Shown: piece by piece, positions 27,947 to 37,179 of the stretch
Layout of the letters: each line of letters begins with the position of its first letter
Position numbering within the stretch: position 1 is the first letter of the stretch
Assembly: GCF_001854765.1 (NCBI RefSeq)
Contig: NZ_LJJE01000092.1
Location: forward strand, 62,001 to 126,000
DNA length: 64,000 bases
Source of the DNA: Vibrio sonorensis
GTDB taxonomy: Bacteria; Pseudomonadota; Gammaproteobacteria; Enterobacterales; Vibrionaceae
Reading direction: 5' to 3'
Translations under genes and position numbers: made by a program
Notes under the pieces: model-generated
Told to the model about the DNA's origin: nothing
Database searches by the model: none
The model's input: only the letters and a program-made list of their open reading frames with translations

Positions 27947-29259
27947 TTATGACTGTCGATGCAAACTTTGCTGATTTTCTATTTTATCAGCCATTTGTAT
28001 TAGAGTATCAAGAATCCGCTTACCATGGGTTCTGATACCATTGTGTTCAAACTCATTTGTGATCCAAGCAGAAGCGTTGGGGATCTTTGCCAAGGTATGG
28101 CGACTGAGCATCATGTCGACAAACATATCTTCAGCATATACCGCGCAGGCGAGGGGAACTTGGTTGTTCGCTAACACTTCCTCTTTGTACAGAGGTTGCC
28201 AGTCGGATTTCTCAGCGAGCTGATGCGCCGCTTCTTTTAACGGTGCAAGGCTGGCGTATTGGTCGAACATCCACGGGAAGACCATTTCTCCAGTAAAATA
28301 AAATGGTTTGTCTCTTTGGTAGTTAAACTCGCCAATAGACTGTCTAACGCGGTGCGCGCTCCAATTGGATGCGGCGTTCTGACAATAGATAGATTCGTGC
28401 AAAATGGCGTAGAGAGGGTTGGTGTGAAACACTTGATCGGAGAGCATTTGATAAAGAAACTCATCCTTAGTACCTCCTTGCCGTTGACCTCTATAAACGC
28501 GTTTTCAAGTAGGTAATAGATGGGTAAAAATTGGTTCGCCATACCAAAGTGAATGCCCAGTTGCTGAAACTGCTCCACCGTAAAACGTTGTCCATTGGGC
28601 AGAACTACCGGGTTGTCTAACAGGTAATTGGCAATTTTTTGGCAAAGTTGCTGAGCTTTGGGAAACTGTTGAAAGAACGCGAAATTCTTTTCTTTGGTTC
28701 TTTCAAATGTGGCTTGGTAAACATCATCAGCATGGCTAGCGATCGGCGCGACACCACCGGTGATATAACACCTTGATAAGCTATTGGGAAAGTGAGAGAG
28801 ATAAGTAAGAGTGCAAAAACCACCGAAGCTCTGGCCCAAAATGGCCCATTTTTCAATCTTCATGGCTTTTCTAATTTCTTCCGCATCTCGCACTATATTG
28901 TCAGCTCGAAAAAGGGATAGGTATTCACTTTGCTGGGTCGGTGTTAAATGAGCGAGGGTTTGTACACTCAGTACGTGACTATTGCCAGTTCCCCTTTGAT
29001 CAATAAGCAATACTTGATAGTGCTCGCAGGCGAAACTCAGCCATTCCAACTCGGAGCCACTGCGCGGGGACGGGAAGCCGGGTCCCCCCTGCAGGTATAT
29101 CAGCCATGGCTTGTTTTTTGATGCGGGACTGTTTTTTCTCACTTCTCTGGCAAAGACAGAAATAGTATCTTTATCCCTTGCGTTGTAATTCAGAGGAACC
29201 TTGAAACGCATTGGGTTAAAACAGAGGTCAGCATCAATAAATGGCGCATAAGTCGGCAT
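27947..29259 (-). CDS. Alpha/beta hydrolase, proline iminopeptidase-like (S33), split by a one-base frameshift
   Basis: Predicted aminopeptidase of the S33 family. The N-terminal part shows WLIYLQGGPGFPSPR (oxyanion HGGPG-type), LIDQRGTGNS and the nucleophile elbow LGQSFGGFC. The catalytic His region (NEFEHNGIRTHGKRI) lies in the second part. The frames join as NGKEVLKDEFLYQMLSDQVF when one A is added at 28467-28468 (CTTAG on the plus strand), giving 437 residues. ATG 29259 has AAGGGAA at a good distance. It is followed by the XRE regulator. Confidence 0.85.
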
Positions 29260-29340
29260 GGTGTATTCCCTTGAGTATTGGCTATAAAGCCATCCAATCA
29301 AGGGGTTACTTTAACCTGTATAGGCCGATGCTCAAAAGAG

Positions 29341-29718
29341 TTATTGACCAATTCTCGCGGTTGATTGAGCGAGGACAATCTGAGCTTTGTTGTCTTTGTA
29401 GCGCCAAACTCGGGTAAAGATAAAGCTTCCACTGGCATCAGCCCCATTAAAGACCCCGGTTATTGCTGCGTCGACGGTCACCGTAGCGATATCATTTGCG
29501 ATTGAAATGTACTGATTGCTCAACTCGATACTAGATATTTTTAATAGGCCAGATTGGTGAGCACCAATGTCGTCTTGTTTACTCAATCGCTGTCCCAAAT
29601 GGCTGATAAATACGAGGTCATCAGAAAGTAACTCATCTAACAGAGTTACATTAGAAGACAACATCGCTTGTTGGAGTGTTTTTTCTAGCTCAATAACCGA
29701 GTGTTCAGTGAAATACAT
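29341..29718 (-). CDS. NTF2-like (DUF4440/SnoaL) protein
   Basis: A 125-residue small soluble protein with the NTF2-like layout: N-terminal helix (VIELEKTLQQAMLSSNVTLLDELLSDDLVFI), then beta strands with VTVDAAITGVF and FIFTRVWRYKD. Such proteins bind or isomerise small ligands; no function is indicated here. AAGGAAG before ATG 29718 fixes the start. It is separate from neighbours in expression, with an 81-bp gap to the hydrolase gene. Confidence 0.75.
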   Translation of the reverse strand: MYFTEHSVIELEKTLQQAMLSSNVTLLDELLSDDLVFISHLGQRLSKQDDIGAHQSGLLKISSIELSNQYISIANDIATVTVDAAITGVFNGADASGSFIFTRVWRYKDNKAQIVLAQSTARIGQ

Positions 29719-29843
29719 CAGCGGCTTCCTTTTTAAATATGCAATGTAATTAATATGATGCAGTATCAATAGAGGAAGTGGAAGGTGTAATACTCCACTG
29801 AGATCAAAGGTTAGATCAAAAATCGCTATGCATACAAACCGTA

Positions 29844-30052
29844 TTAGTGGGGTTTGATGCTGGAGATATAGTGGTTGTTGTGAATGAGGCCAGCTCGAGC
29901 ACGACAAAATTGAGATCGGGTTTCAGACCATTGACAGTTTTCCAGTTTATTGGCGTATAGCTCTGCTTTTTGCAATATTCGGCGGCACTTAGCCAGTCGT
30001 GCCTGATCTCAGCCTCACGTGCCAAATTGGCGTAATACATATAATCATTCAT
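29844..30052 (-). CDS. ANR-family-like small regulator, split by a one-base frameshift
   Basis: A short protein starting MNDYMYYANLAREAEIRHDW. In the given frame the sequence derails after AEYCKKQ. Adding one T to the T5 run at 29967-29971 restores KKAELYANKLENCQWSETRS and a 69-residue product ending HYISSIKPH. The pattern A-x-x-E, W-x-x-A-A-x-Y, A-x-x-Y-A, and W-x-x-x-R-x-x-F-C is that of ANR (AggR negative regulator) proteins, which bind AraC-type activators. ANR assignment is from memory of the motif. Confidence 0.65.
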
Positions 30053-30340
30053 AGGTTAATCCTCGCTTTATAAGTTCCCTACGGCAGAGTTGGACTGCTT
30101 GGTTGAAAGGGGGTATTTGGGAGGATTCAATAGCATTGGATAAAGGAGATAGCTAGAGCATAAAGAACTATATTGTTAATGGAGTGCATTGCTGAGAAAT
30201 TATTGGGATTGTCGTCTTCTCCTCAGTTTTGAGAATTCACTGTTATCATTTTGTGAAATAGTATGGGTTGATAAATTAAATGCTTTACTTAACTTTGTTA
30301 AAGATCTAGTTTTAAAGGGTGTTTCGGAAGAGGGCAAGTG

Positions 30341-31105
30341 ATGAAAAAATTCGCCGGATTTACTGCCGCTACCGTTGAGCAGAGGACGGATTGGACGCAA
30401 GATTTGTTTAGCCTTCGAATTGGCGGAGCGCATCTAAGTTTTAAAGCGGGCCAGTTCACCAAATTGGCACTTCCCAATGAGAATGGCGACTTAATCAGTC
30501 GAGCTTATTCTATTGTTAACGCTCCGCTAACCAGCCATGACCTTATTGAGTTCCTTCTTGTTTCGAATAGAAATGGCAAGTTAAGTCCTAAACTGCAAGG
30601 CCTTAAAGTTGGGGATACCGTGTATGTTGGGGATAAAGCCAATGGCGATCTTGTCTTCGACACCATTCCTAAATCTGCACGCGATTTATGGCTGTTCTCG
30701 ACAGGAACGGGCATAGGACCATTCTTATCATTATTGGATGATATGAGCTTTCGTCCCGCTAATGAATGCATTATTTTGGTGCACGCGGTGCGCCACAAAG
30801 GTGATTTAGTTTATCGCTATCTGATTGATCAACTCGTCACTCAGTACGAGGGGCGTCTAACCTATGTCCCTGTTGTGAGTCGAGAAAAAATTCCCGGAGT
30901 ACTGCAGGGCCGCATACCTGATTTGATTGAGGATGGGACTTTTGAAAAGCAACTTCAGCTAGAGTTTTCACAAGATAAAAGCTTTGTGATGCTCTGCGGT
31001 AACCCTGAGATGATTAAAGACACCCAATCTGTGCTACTTGCAAAAGGTCTCGAAAAATATCGACGCGCGACTGGGGGCAATATCGTCTACGAGAGATATT
31101 GGTGA
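30341..31105 (+). CDS. fpr: Ferredoxin--NADP+ reductase
   Basis: A 254-residue FAD enzyme that moves electrons between NADPH and ferredoxin or flavodoxin in the cytoplasm. It shows the FAD motif SRAYSIVNAP (RxYS), the NADPH-binding loop STGTGIGPFLSLL, CGNPEMI, and the C-terminal YERYW ending typical of the bacterial Fpr subclass. ATG 30341 is preferred over the GTG one codon earlier. It is monocistronic. SoxRS- or redox-linked control is known in enterobacteria but no operator was recognised here. Confidence 0.9.
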   Translation: MKKFAGFTAATVEQRTDWTQDLFSLRIGGAHLSFKAGQFTKLALPNENGDLISRAYSIVNAPLTSHDLIEFLLVSNRNGKLSPKLQGLKVGDTVYVGDKANGDLVFDTIPKSARDLWLFSTGTGIGPFLSLLDDMSFRPANECIILVHAVRHKGDLVYRYLIDQLVTQYEGRLTYVPVVSREKIPGVLQGRIPDLIEDGTFEKQLQLEFSQDKSFVMLCGNPEMIKDTQSVLLAKGLEKYRRATGGNIVYERYW

Positions 31106-31120
31106 GGCTAAGTCTCTATT

Positions 31121-31456
31121 TCAGTTGTCGTATATGGTCTCCGAGCGCTTCCACTTCTTCAAAGTTTCGATAGGATTGTTGCAATATCCTAATAAAATCT
31201 GATATTTAGGGTCGTATGGTTCACCGATGTAAGTGGTTCGTATCCATTCGCCACTCTTGAGATCGATTTGGGTAACGACTCTACCTTTAAAATTGTGGAA
31301 TAGCGCAAACTGTTCGCTTTCATAAACCAATTGCTCTTTATAGAACCAAAAATTGTCCCTGCTATTGAGCAGCATGCACTTAAGCGGCGGAGTAGGTAAC
31401 TGATCTTCGTCGGCAGGGGTTGTTAATAGCAGTGTGGCTAAAATTAGACTGTTCAT
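31121..31456 (-). CDS. Hypothetical exported protein
   Basis: A 111-residue protein with a short signal-like start (MNSLILATLLLTTPADE). The mature part is unrecognised and contains two cysteines (KCMLLNS and GYCNNP) and several aromatic residues. GGGAGT upstream supports ATG 31456. It is convergent with fpr, 15 bp apart, and divergent from the acetyltransferase gene. Confidence 0.6.
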   Translation of the reverse strand: MNSLILATLLLTTPADEDQLPTPPLKCMLLNSRDNFWFYKEQLVYESEQFALFHNFKGRVVTQIDLKSGEWIRTTYIGEPYDPKYQILLGYCNNPIETLKKWKRSETIYDN

Positions 31457-31590
31457 CGTGGTACTCCCTATCCCCACATAGTCACTCTAAGTATAAATCA
31501 TTCTTCGAACTTCAAAGACCAAACTTGCGTTCAAACCATGGCATGCATTCTGCTTTAGACCAACTTAACGGTCAGAGTTTTAAAGGAATA

Positions 31591-32049
31591 ATGATGAATA
31601 TACTTGTTGATCTAATCGACCACCCTAAGGTGATCAGTTTGCTTGAAGAGCACTTGGAAGATATGCGTTCTACCTCTCCGCCTGAGAGTGTTCACGCGTT
31701 AGATCTCAAAGGCCTCAAGCAGAACGGTCTAACGTTTTGGACGCTATGGGACGGGGACGAAGTGTTGGGGTGTGTCGCGCTAAAAGAACTAGACAAGCAA
31801 CACGGTGAGATTAAATCAATGAGAACGAGCAATGAATCTCGCGGTAAGGGAATCGGTAAAAAGTTGCTAGAGCATGTGATTGAACAAGCGAGTTCGAGAG
31901 GCTACCAACGATTGAGCTTAGAAACAGGCTCTATGGATTTTTTTAAACCAGCTCGATCCCTATACAGCAAACGCGGTTTTCAAAAATGTCAGCCGTTTGC
32001 AGATTACACCAATGATCCAAACAGTGAGTTTATGGCACTCGTTCTTTAG
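31591..32049 (+). CDS. GNAT-family N-acetyltransferase
   Basis: About 152 residues of the GNAT fold. The acetyl-CoA loop is RTSNESRGKGIGKKLLEHVI (R/Q-x-x-G-x-G/A type), and the C-terminal LETGSMDFFKPARSLYSKRGF is typical of the YjgM/PhnO-like group. The substrate is unknown. AAAGGAAT before two consecutive ATGs (31591, 31594) sets the start; a longer frame upstream has no ribosome site. Confidence 0.87.
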   Translation: MMNILVDLIDHPKVISLLEEHLEDMRSTSPPESVHALDLKGLKQNGLTFWTLWDGDEVLGCVALKELDKQHGEIKSMRTSNESRGKGIGKKLLEHVIEQASSRGYQRLSLETGSMDFFKPARSLYSKRGFQKCQPFADYTNDPNSEFMALVL

Positions 32050-32062
32050 TACAGCCCCAGAG

Positions 32063-32962
32063 CTAACGAGCGGCGTTGGCTGCACGATTTGACTTTAAGA
32101 GTTGTCGGATAGAGAACCCAGTGACAAGTGAAGTACCAGTGAGCACCATGGCGGTGCCTAAAAGTGTGTTCCATCCCACTGGTTCATCAAGTATCAGTGC
32201 TCCCCATAAAATGCCAAACATTGGAATCAAAAAGGTGACGGACAAAGCGGACGCCGGACCGATATCGTTAACTAACTTAAAATAGAGTAGGTACGCGACG
32301 CCGGTGCAAAGTACCCCCAAAGCGAGTACCGATGACATTTCTATTTCAGTCGGTACTTGACGCATAGGAATAAATGCCAGTAGTGGCAGCACAATGATGA
32401 CCGCGGCCCACATACTGCCATGTGCATTTTCAAAGGAAGGCACTGAGGGAGCGGTTTTGGTGTAATTGGTCGCAATCCCATAGCAACACGACGCCATAAT
32501 ACCGGCGGCAATAGGCAGCGCGCTGGCTTTCCCTAAAGCCGCAGCGTCCCATCCGACAAGGACAGCTACACCAATAATGCCTACTCCCAAGCCTATAAGG
32601 GCTTTGGCATCTAGCCGAGTTTTGTGCCAGACCACACCAATCACGGCACCCCATATAGCGGCAGTGGAGTTTAGAATGGCTAACGTTGAAGCGTTTAAAG
32701 TCTGGGCGGCATAAGCGAAAAGCAAAAACGGAAGGGCGGTATTAAATAAACCGATAATAAAAAAATGTCGGCTATGGGCTCTAAAAGGCAACTTTTTGCG
32801 CAAGAAAAGTGACGCGATAAATAGGCTGATTGCTGCAAACCCCACTCTTAACTCAATTAGATAAGCGGGGCCAAAAGTATTGGCAGCAATTCGCATAAAC
32901 AGGAAAGAACCACCCCATATAGCGGCTAAGCATAGCAAACGGACAAAACTGCCTAAAGACAT
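32063..32962 (-). CDS. EamA/DMT-family transporter
   Basis: A 299-residue inner-membrane protein with ten predicted helices arranged as two EamA repeats. The first repeat contains AIWGGSFLFMRI and LAILNSTAAIWGAVIGVVW; the second, SALSVTFLIPMFGILWGALILDEPVG. Such proteins export metabolites or amino acids. ATG 32962 fits the family start; the GTG five codons upstream is less likely. It is convergent with the GNAT gene. Confidence 0.87.
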   Translation of the reverse strand: MSLGSFVRLLCLAAIWGGSFLFMRIAANTFGPAYLIELRVGFAAISLFIASLFLRKKLPFRAHSRHFFIIGLFNTALPFLLFAYAAQTLNASTLAILNSTAAIWGAVIGVVWHKTRLDAKALIGLGVGIIGVAVLVGWDAAALGKASALPIAAGIMASCCYGIATNYTKTAPSVPSFENAHGSMWAAVIIVLPLLAFIPMRQVPTEIEMSSVLALGVLCTGVAYLLYFKLVNDIGPASALSVTFLIPMFGILWGALILDEPVGWNTLLGTAMVLTGTSLVTGFSIRQLLKSNRAANAAR

Positions 32963-33115
32963 GAACCTAAACCTCACAATCAGGGGGAGAGCACTAAGAA
33001 GGTTTCTTAAACAGAAAGGCGCAAGAAACCCGATCGCTAATGTGACTGAAATCGCGGGTTAAAGCAATGAATAAAAATTGGGATGGCGTTCGGCGAAATA
33101 ACAACAGATAAACAA

Positions 33116-33138
33116 AAGGGAAGCCTTTGGCTTCCCTT
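33116..33138 (-). terminator. Terminator after nagB
   Basis: A 10-bp stem, AAGGGAAGCC and GGCTTCCCTT, with a three-base loop is followed on the minus strand by TTTTG. It lies about 22 bp after the nagB stop. Confidence 0.8.
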
Positions 33139-33159
33139 AGTGATGCTGACAGCAAAAGA

Positions 33160-33960
33160 TTAGAAACCTTTGATGTTCTCTGCTTCAAGTTCAGTGAAGT
33201 ACTTAACTGTTTTTACTTTCAGTTCTTGAGTTGCAGGCTCGTCACATACAATCACTGATTTAGGGTGAAGTTGTAGTGCAGAAACTGTCCATAGGTGGTT
33301 AACGCTACCTTCTACTGCCGCTTCAAGCGCTAGCGCTTTGTTGTGACCAGTTACAAGGATCATGATTTCATGAGCGTCTAGAAGTGTACCAACACCGATA
33401 GTTAGTGAGTACTTAGGTACTTGGTTGATATCACCGTCAAAGAAACGAGAGTTTGCGATACGAGTATCTTCAGTCAGTGTCTTGATACGAGTGCGTGAAG
33501 ACAGAGAAGATGCAGGTTCATTAAAGGCGATATGGCCATCGTTACCCACGCCACCCATGAATAGGTTGATTTTGCCGTAAGATTTGATCTTATCTTCGTA
33601 GCGCTGGCACTCAACTTCGTGGTCCGCCGCGTTACCATCAAGAAGGTTGATGTTTTCTTCTTGGATATCGATGTGGTTGAAGAAGTTAGTGTACATAAAT
33701 GAACGGTATGACTCTGGGTGGTCAGCTGGAAGGCCAACGTACTCATCCATGTTAAATGTCACAACGTGTTTGAAGCTTACTTCACCTGCTTTGTGCATCT
33801 CGATTAGCGCTTTGTATGTCGCTAGTGGAGTACCACCGGTTGGCAGACCAAGAACAAAAGGACGCTCTGCAGTTGGTTTAAATTCGTTGATGCGCTTAAC
33901 GATATGAGCTGCAGACCATTTACCTACTTGTGCTGCTTTATTCAGCGGGATAAGTCTCAT
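33160..33960 (-). CDS. nagB: Glucosamine-6-phosphate deaminase
   Basis: Converts glucosamine-6-phosphate to fructose-6-phosphate and ammonia, the last step of GlcNAc and chitin use. The 266-residue length equals that of the E. coli enzyme. Motifs are [21 protein letters not shown] (catalytic Asp), [14 protein letters not shown] (His of the active site), and VTGHNKALA. It stands alone on this strand with its own terminator. A perfect NagC-type palindrome at 33997-34017 lies 37 bp upstream, consistent with GlcNAc induction. Confidence 0.96.
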   Translation of the reverse strand: MRLIPLNKAAQVGKWSAAHIVKRINEFKPTAERPFVLGLPTGGTPLATYKALIEMHKAGEVSFKHVVTFNMDEYVGLPADHPESYRSFMYTNFFNHIDIQEENINLLDGNAADHEVECQRYEDKIKSYGKINLFMGGVGNDGHIAFNEPASSLSSRTRIKTLTEDTRIANSRFFDGDINQVPKYSLTIGVGTLLDAHEIMILVTGHNKALALEAAVEGSVNHLWTVSALQLHPKSVIVCDEPATQELKVKTVKYFTELEAENIKGF

Positions 33961-33996
33961 TGTGTTGCCTCTAATGGTTGTATTCTAAATCTAAAT

Positions 33997-34017
33997 TTAT
34001 TTTGGATTATAAAATAA
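33997..34017. promoter_or_regulatory. NagC-like operator
   Basis: TTATTTT-N7-AAAATAA is a perfect 7-bp inverted repeat. It fits the A/T-rich palindromic NagC consensus, in which GlcNAc-6-phosphate releases the repressor. Position upstream of nagB supports the call. Confidence 0.65.
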
Positions 34018-34351
34018 GTGATAAGCCCGCGCCATTGTTTTTGGTCAATTTTTCCTTAATTACAATGTAAGTGATAGCTTACCTTTAAGTTACACGTTTG
34101 CGTGATACAAATTCTATAAAGAAATACGTGCTACTACCGACGTGGTTAATGAAAATTTACGACGAGAAATAAGATCGTGCTACTGCTGAATTTGTGCTCT
34201 CATCGTTTGAGTTAACTGATTAGATTGTCGATAAAAATCAGAAATATATTTTATATAACAACCAGTTAAACTTATGGTCTATTTATTTCTTCAAGTGTCG
34301 TACTCACTTAGAACGGGGGGAAATGCCTGTCAGCTTGGCTGAGGTTCAAAA

Positions 34352-34361
34352 GGGGGGGGGG
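34352..34361 (+). repeat. Poly-G tract (10 G)
   Basis: Ten consecutive G residues in non-coding DNA upstream of the Sel1-repeat gene. G tracts can vary by slippage, but homopolymer length may be unreliable in this assembly. Confidence 0.9.
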
Positions 34362-34507
34362 CGAAGTAGAACAACTGGTCAGGTCACGTTGATGAATATT
34401 GCGCATTACCTGAGAGCCAATGTAGGCTAACATGCAGATAGCAAACTATATTTAAAATGTTGGAGTTTGTCTGTTTTGGACAATACTCCGCTAAGAAAGA
34501 AACAAAG

Positions 34508-35674
34508 ATGAATTTAATTGGTATTGCGATAGGCGCTACTGGACTGTTACTACTGGGTACTTTTGTCTGGATGCTGGTGCTTTCGCTGCGCAAAAAGCGA
34601 TTAGAGCAAGAGAGAAGAGAGCGTGATATAGCGTTCAGGAAAGCTTTGCAAAAAAATCGAAAACAAGAACGCGAAGAGCGCGTTTTCAAAGCCGAAAATG
34701 GCCATATCCCTACCATTCTTTTTTTAGCTAAAGAAGCTGAGCGCAGCAACCCTAAAGAAGCCCTTTATTGGTACAACAAAGCGGCTAATCTGGACAATAT
34801 TACGGGTATGTACGGTATCGTGCGTATCAGTAACCGCATTCGAGAAGATTTGATCCTCAAAGAACAAGCCAAGTTTTGGCAAATTAGCATCACAGCACTT
34901 GAAGGTAGTTTGGCTCACCAGTTTAAGCGCGGTGAAGCGATGTTTCACGGTAAAGGCGTTGATCGAAACTTAGTTAAGTCGATAGAAATATTGGAAGACG
35001 CGGCCGAGCGAGGGAACATAGAGTCTATGCTCTTTCTGGGTGATTGGTACGCTTCTCCAAGTAATGCTCAACGCATGCCCACTCGTTCACTTGACTGGTT
35101 ACGCAAGGCAGCGAGCCTGAAAAGCAATGAGGGGCGGACAAAGTTGGGGCTCAACTATATCAAAGGCATAGGCACTCCCCCTGATCACCTTAAAGGCTGC
35201 TATTGGTTAGAACGTGCAGCCGAAAAAGGTCATACTGAAGCGATGTACAGAGCAGGTGAAGCTTGGATGGATATTTCGCCTAATGGCAATGCAATAGCCT
35301 ATATATGGCTGTTTTTGGGTGGTCAACTCGGTCATGAAGGCGCAAGGGTGTTACGGGATCAAGTCGCTTTAAATATTGGGGTCGATACCGTAGTAGGCTT
35401 GCAGGCGATTTCTAAGCCGATGTTGAAAAAGATCAAAGAGAACAAAGTGGGTAAGCATGCGCTTATTAAGGCGTTGAACAAGATATACAAGCGCAAAGTC
35501 ACTCTTATTGATACCGTAATAGAGCCTCAAGAAGAACTGGAATCTGACACGCAAGAGCCAAAACTAGACGTGCCAATGATGGAGAACTTGCCTGAGTCTA
35601 CGGATGATGGAACAGAAGACACGGGTGAAAAACTGGATTTTAGTCAATCGCCAATAGACAGTAACAAGCCATAA
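34508..35674 (+). CDS. Sel1-repeat membrane-anchored protein
   Basis: A 388-residue protein with one N-terminal membrane helix (about residues 5-25), a charged basic linker (KKRLEQERRERD), and tandem Sel1-like repeats from about residue 80 to 290. Typical repeat elements are AKEAERSNPKEALYWYNKAA, GDWYASP...SLDWLRKAA and GIGTPPDHLKGCYWLERAAEKGH. A disordered acidic tail follows. Sel1 repeats mediate protein contacts; the partner is unknown. ATG 34508 is chosen because the hydrophobic anchor starts there. Confidence 0.82.
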   Translation: MNLIGIAIGATGLLLLGTFVWMLVLSLRKKRLEQERRERDIAFRKALQKNRKQEREERVFKAENGHIPTILFLAKEAERSNPKEALYWYNKAANLDNITGMYGIVRISNRIREDLILKEQAKFWQISITALEGSLAHQFKRGEAMFHGKGVDRNLVKSIEILEDAAERGNIESMLFLGDWYASPSNAQRMPTRSLDWLRKAASLKSNEGRTKLGLNYIKGIGTPPDHLKGCYWLERAAEKGHTEAMYRAGEAWMDISPNGNAIAYIWLFLGGQLGHEGARVLRDQVALNIGVDTVVGLQAISKPMLKKIKENKVGKHALIKALNKIYKRKVTLIDTVIEPQEELESDTQEPKLDVPMMENLPESTDDGTEDTGEKLDFSQSPIDSNKP

Positions 35675-35676
35675 AA

Positions 35677-35712
35677 AGACCCCCAATAATTGGTGTCCAA
35701 CTATTGGGGGTC
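35677..35712. terminator. Bidirectional terminator between Sel1 gene and sstT
   Basis: A perfect 11-bp stem (GACCCCCAATA with TATTGGGGGTC) spans convergent gene ends. The minus strand has five T after the stem, so it best serves sstT; the plus-strand tract is weak. Confidence 0.75.
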
Positions 35713-35752
35713 ACTTCACAAATGGAGCGGTTTTTTATCGAATATCTTCAGG

Positions 35753-36970
35753 TTACTGAGACTTTTTCTGCTGTGATTTACAAACAGCCGCAGTAAACAC
35801 AACATCAGTTGAGCTGTTAAGCGCAGTCTCTGCCGAATCTTGAACGACGCCAATAATGAAGCCAACGGCAACCACCTGCATTGCGATATCGTTAGGGATA
35901 CCAAAGAGTCCACAAGCCAGTGGAATCAGCAATAGCGAACCACCTGCAACGCCAGAAGCACCACACGCCGATACCGCCGCTACTACGCTCAGCAGAATAG
36001 CCGTTAAAAAGTCTACCTCAATCCCCATTGTGTGTACGGCGGCTAACGTTAGCACTGTAATGGTAATTGCTGCACCAGCCATGTTGATCGTCGCGCCAAG
36101 AGGGATGGATACCGAATAGGTGTCTTCATCTAACTTTAGCTTGTCACAAAGCGTCATGTTTACCGGAATATTTGCCGCACTTGAACGAGTGAAAAATGCG
36201 GTAACGCCACTTTCACGTAAACATTGGAACACCAATGGGTATGGGTTTTCACCAGTTTTCACCAATACGATGATTGGGTTAACAACAAGAGCAATGATCG
36301 CCATCGCACTTAGTAGTACAGCTAAGAGTTTTGCGTAGCCAGTTAGCGCTTCGAATCCAGTAGTGGCAAGTGTAGAAGAGACTAAGCCGAAAATACCAAA
36401 TGGCGCTAAGCGAATGATAAAGCGAACAATGGTTGATACGCCGTGGCTCAAGTCTTCAAAAACAGCTTTAGTTGTGCCAGAAGCGTGGTGAAGCGCAAGA
36501 CCCAAACCGATCGCCCATGCCAGAATACCGATGTAGTTTGCGCTCATTAACGCGTTGACTGGGTTATCGACAAGTTTAAATAGAAGGGTGTGGAGTACTT
36601 CGCCAATACCCTGTGGAGGATTGGCGCCTTCAGCACCAGTAACAAGAGTTAACGTGGTCGGGAAAAGAAAGCTCAGAGCGACAGCGGTCAAAGCTGCCAT
36701 CAATGTGCCAAAAAGGTAAAGAACCACGATTGGACGCATATAGGTGTGCTGGTTTTTCTTTTGGTTCGCGATTGACGCTGCAACCAAAATAAAAACAAGT
36801 ATAGGAGCGACGGCTTTTAGTGCGCCGACAAATAGACTTCCGAGTAGTCCCGCATCTTTTGCTAAATCTGGTGAAACAGTTGCCAGAGCGACACCGATAA
36901 CGATACCCGCTAGGATCTGTAACACCAAATTACCGCGTGCAAAACGGGCAATAAGAGAGTTGTGTTGCAT
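35753..36970 (-). CDS. sstT: Serine/threonine:Na+ symporter
   Basis: A 405-residue inner-membrane DAACS-family transporter that imports serine and threonine with Na+. Motifs are [15 protein letters not shown] (substrate hairpin), [20 protein letters not shown] and [18 protein letters not shown]. These match SstT rather than GltP; compare the aspartate-type motif in the neighbouring symporter at 22529. The gene is monocistronic with ATG at 36970. Confidence 0.93.
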   Translation of the reverse strand: MQHNSLIARFARGNLVLQILAGIVIGVALATVSPDLAKDAGLLGSLFVGALKAVAPILVFILVAASIANQKKNQHTYMRPIVVLYLFGTLMAALTAVALSFLFPTTLTLVTGAEGANPPQGIGEVLHTLLFKLVDNPVNALMSANYIGILAWAIGLGLALHHASGTTKAVFEDLSHGVSTIVRFIIRLAPFGIFGLVSSTLATTGFEALTGYAKLLAVLLSAMAIIALVVNPIIVLVKTGENPYPLVFQCLRESGVTAFFTRSSAANIPVNMTLCDKLKLDEDTYSVSIPLGATINMAGAAITITVLTLAAVHTMGIEVDFLTAILLSVVAAVSACGASGVAGGSLLLIPLACGLFGIPNDIAMQVVAVGFIIGVVQDSAETALNSSTDVVFTAAVCKSQQKKSQ

Positions 36971-37179
36971 AAGTATTCCTGCAATGAATTATTTTATAGG
37001 TATTAAATGATTTCAGTTATTTCAACTGAAGCAGGCAATATTATCGGTTTGAAATAATGTGTCTAGATTTAATTGATAAATAGCATTAATAATTATGTCA
37101 TTGCTATTATTGTAAACATTATGTTGTAAAGGTGAGTGGGTGTCGTTACAAAATAATGGGGGTTGCCCCCCATATATCG

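Larger units (their letters stand above)
33961..34507. other. Intergenic region between nagB and the Sel1-repeat gene
   Basis: No gene was recognised in about 550 bp. The left end holds the nagB promoter and a NagC-like operator. The centre is A/T-rich. A run of ten G residues occurs at 34352-34361, 147 bp before the Sel1-repeat gene, preceded by GAACGGGGGG at 34313-34320. Confidence 0.5.
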
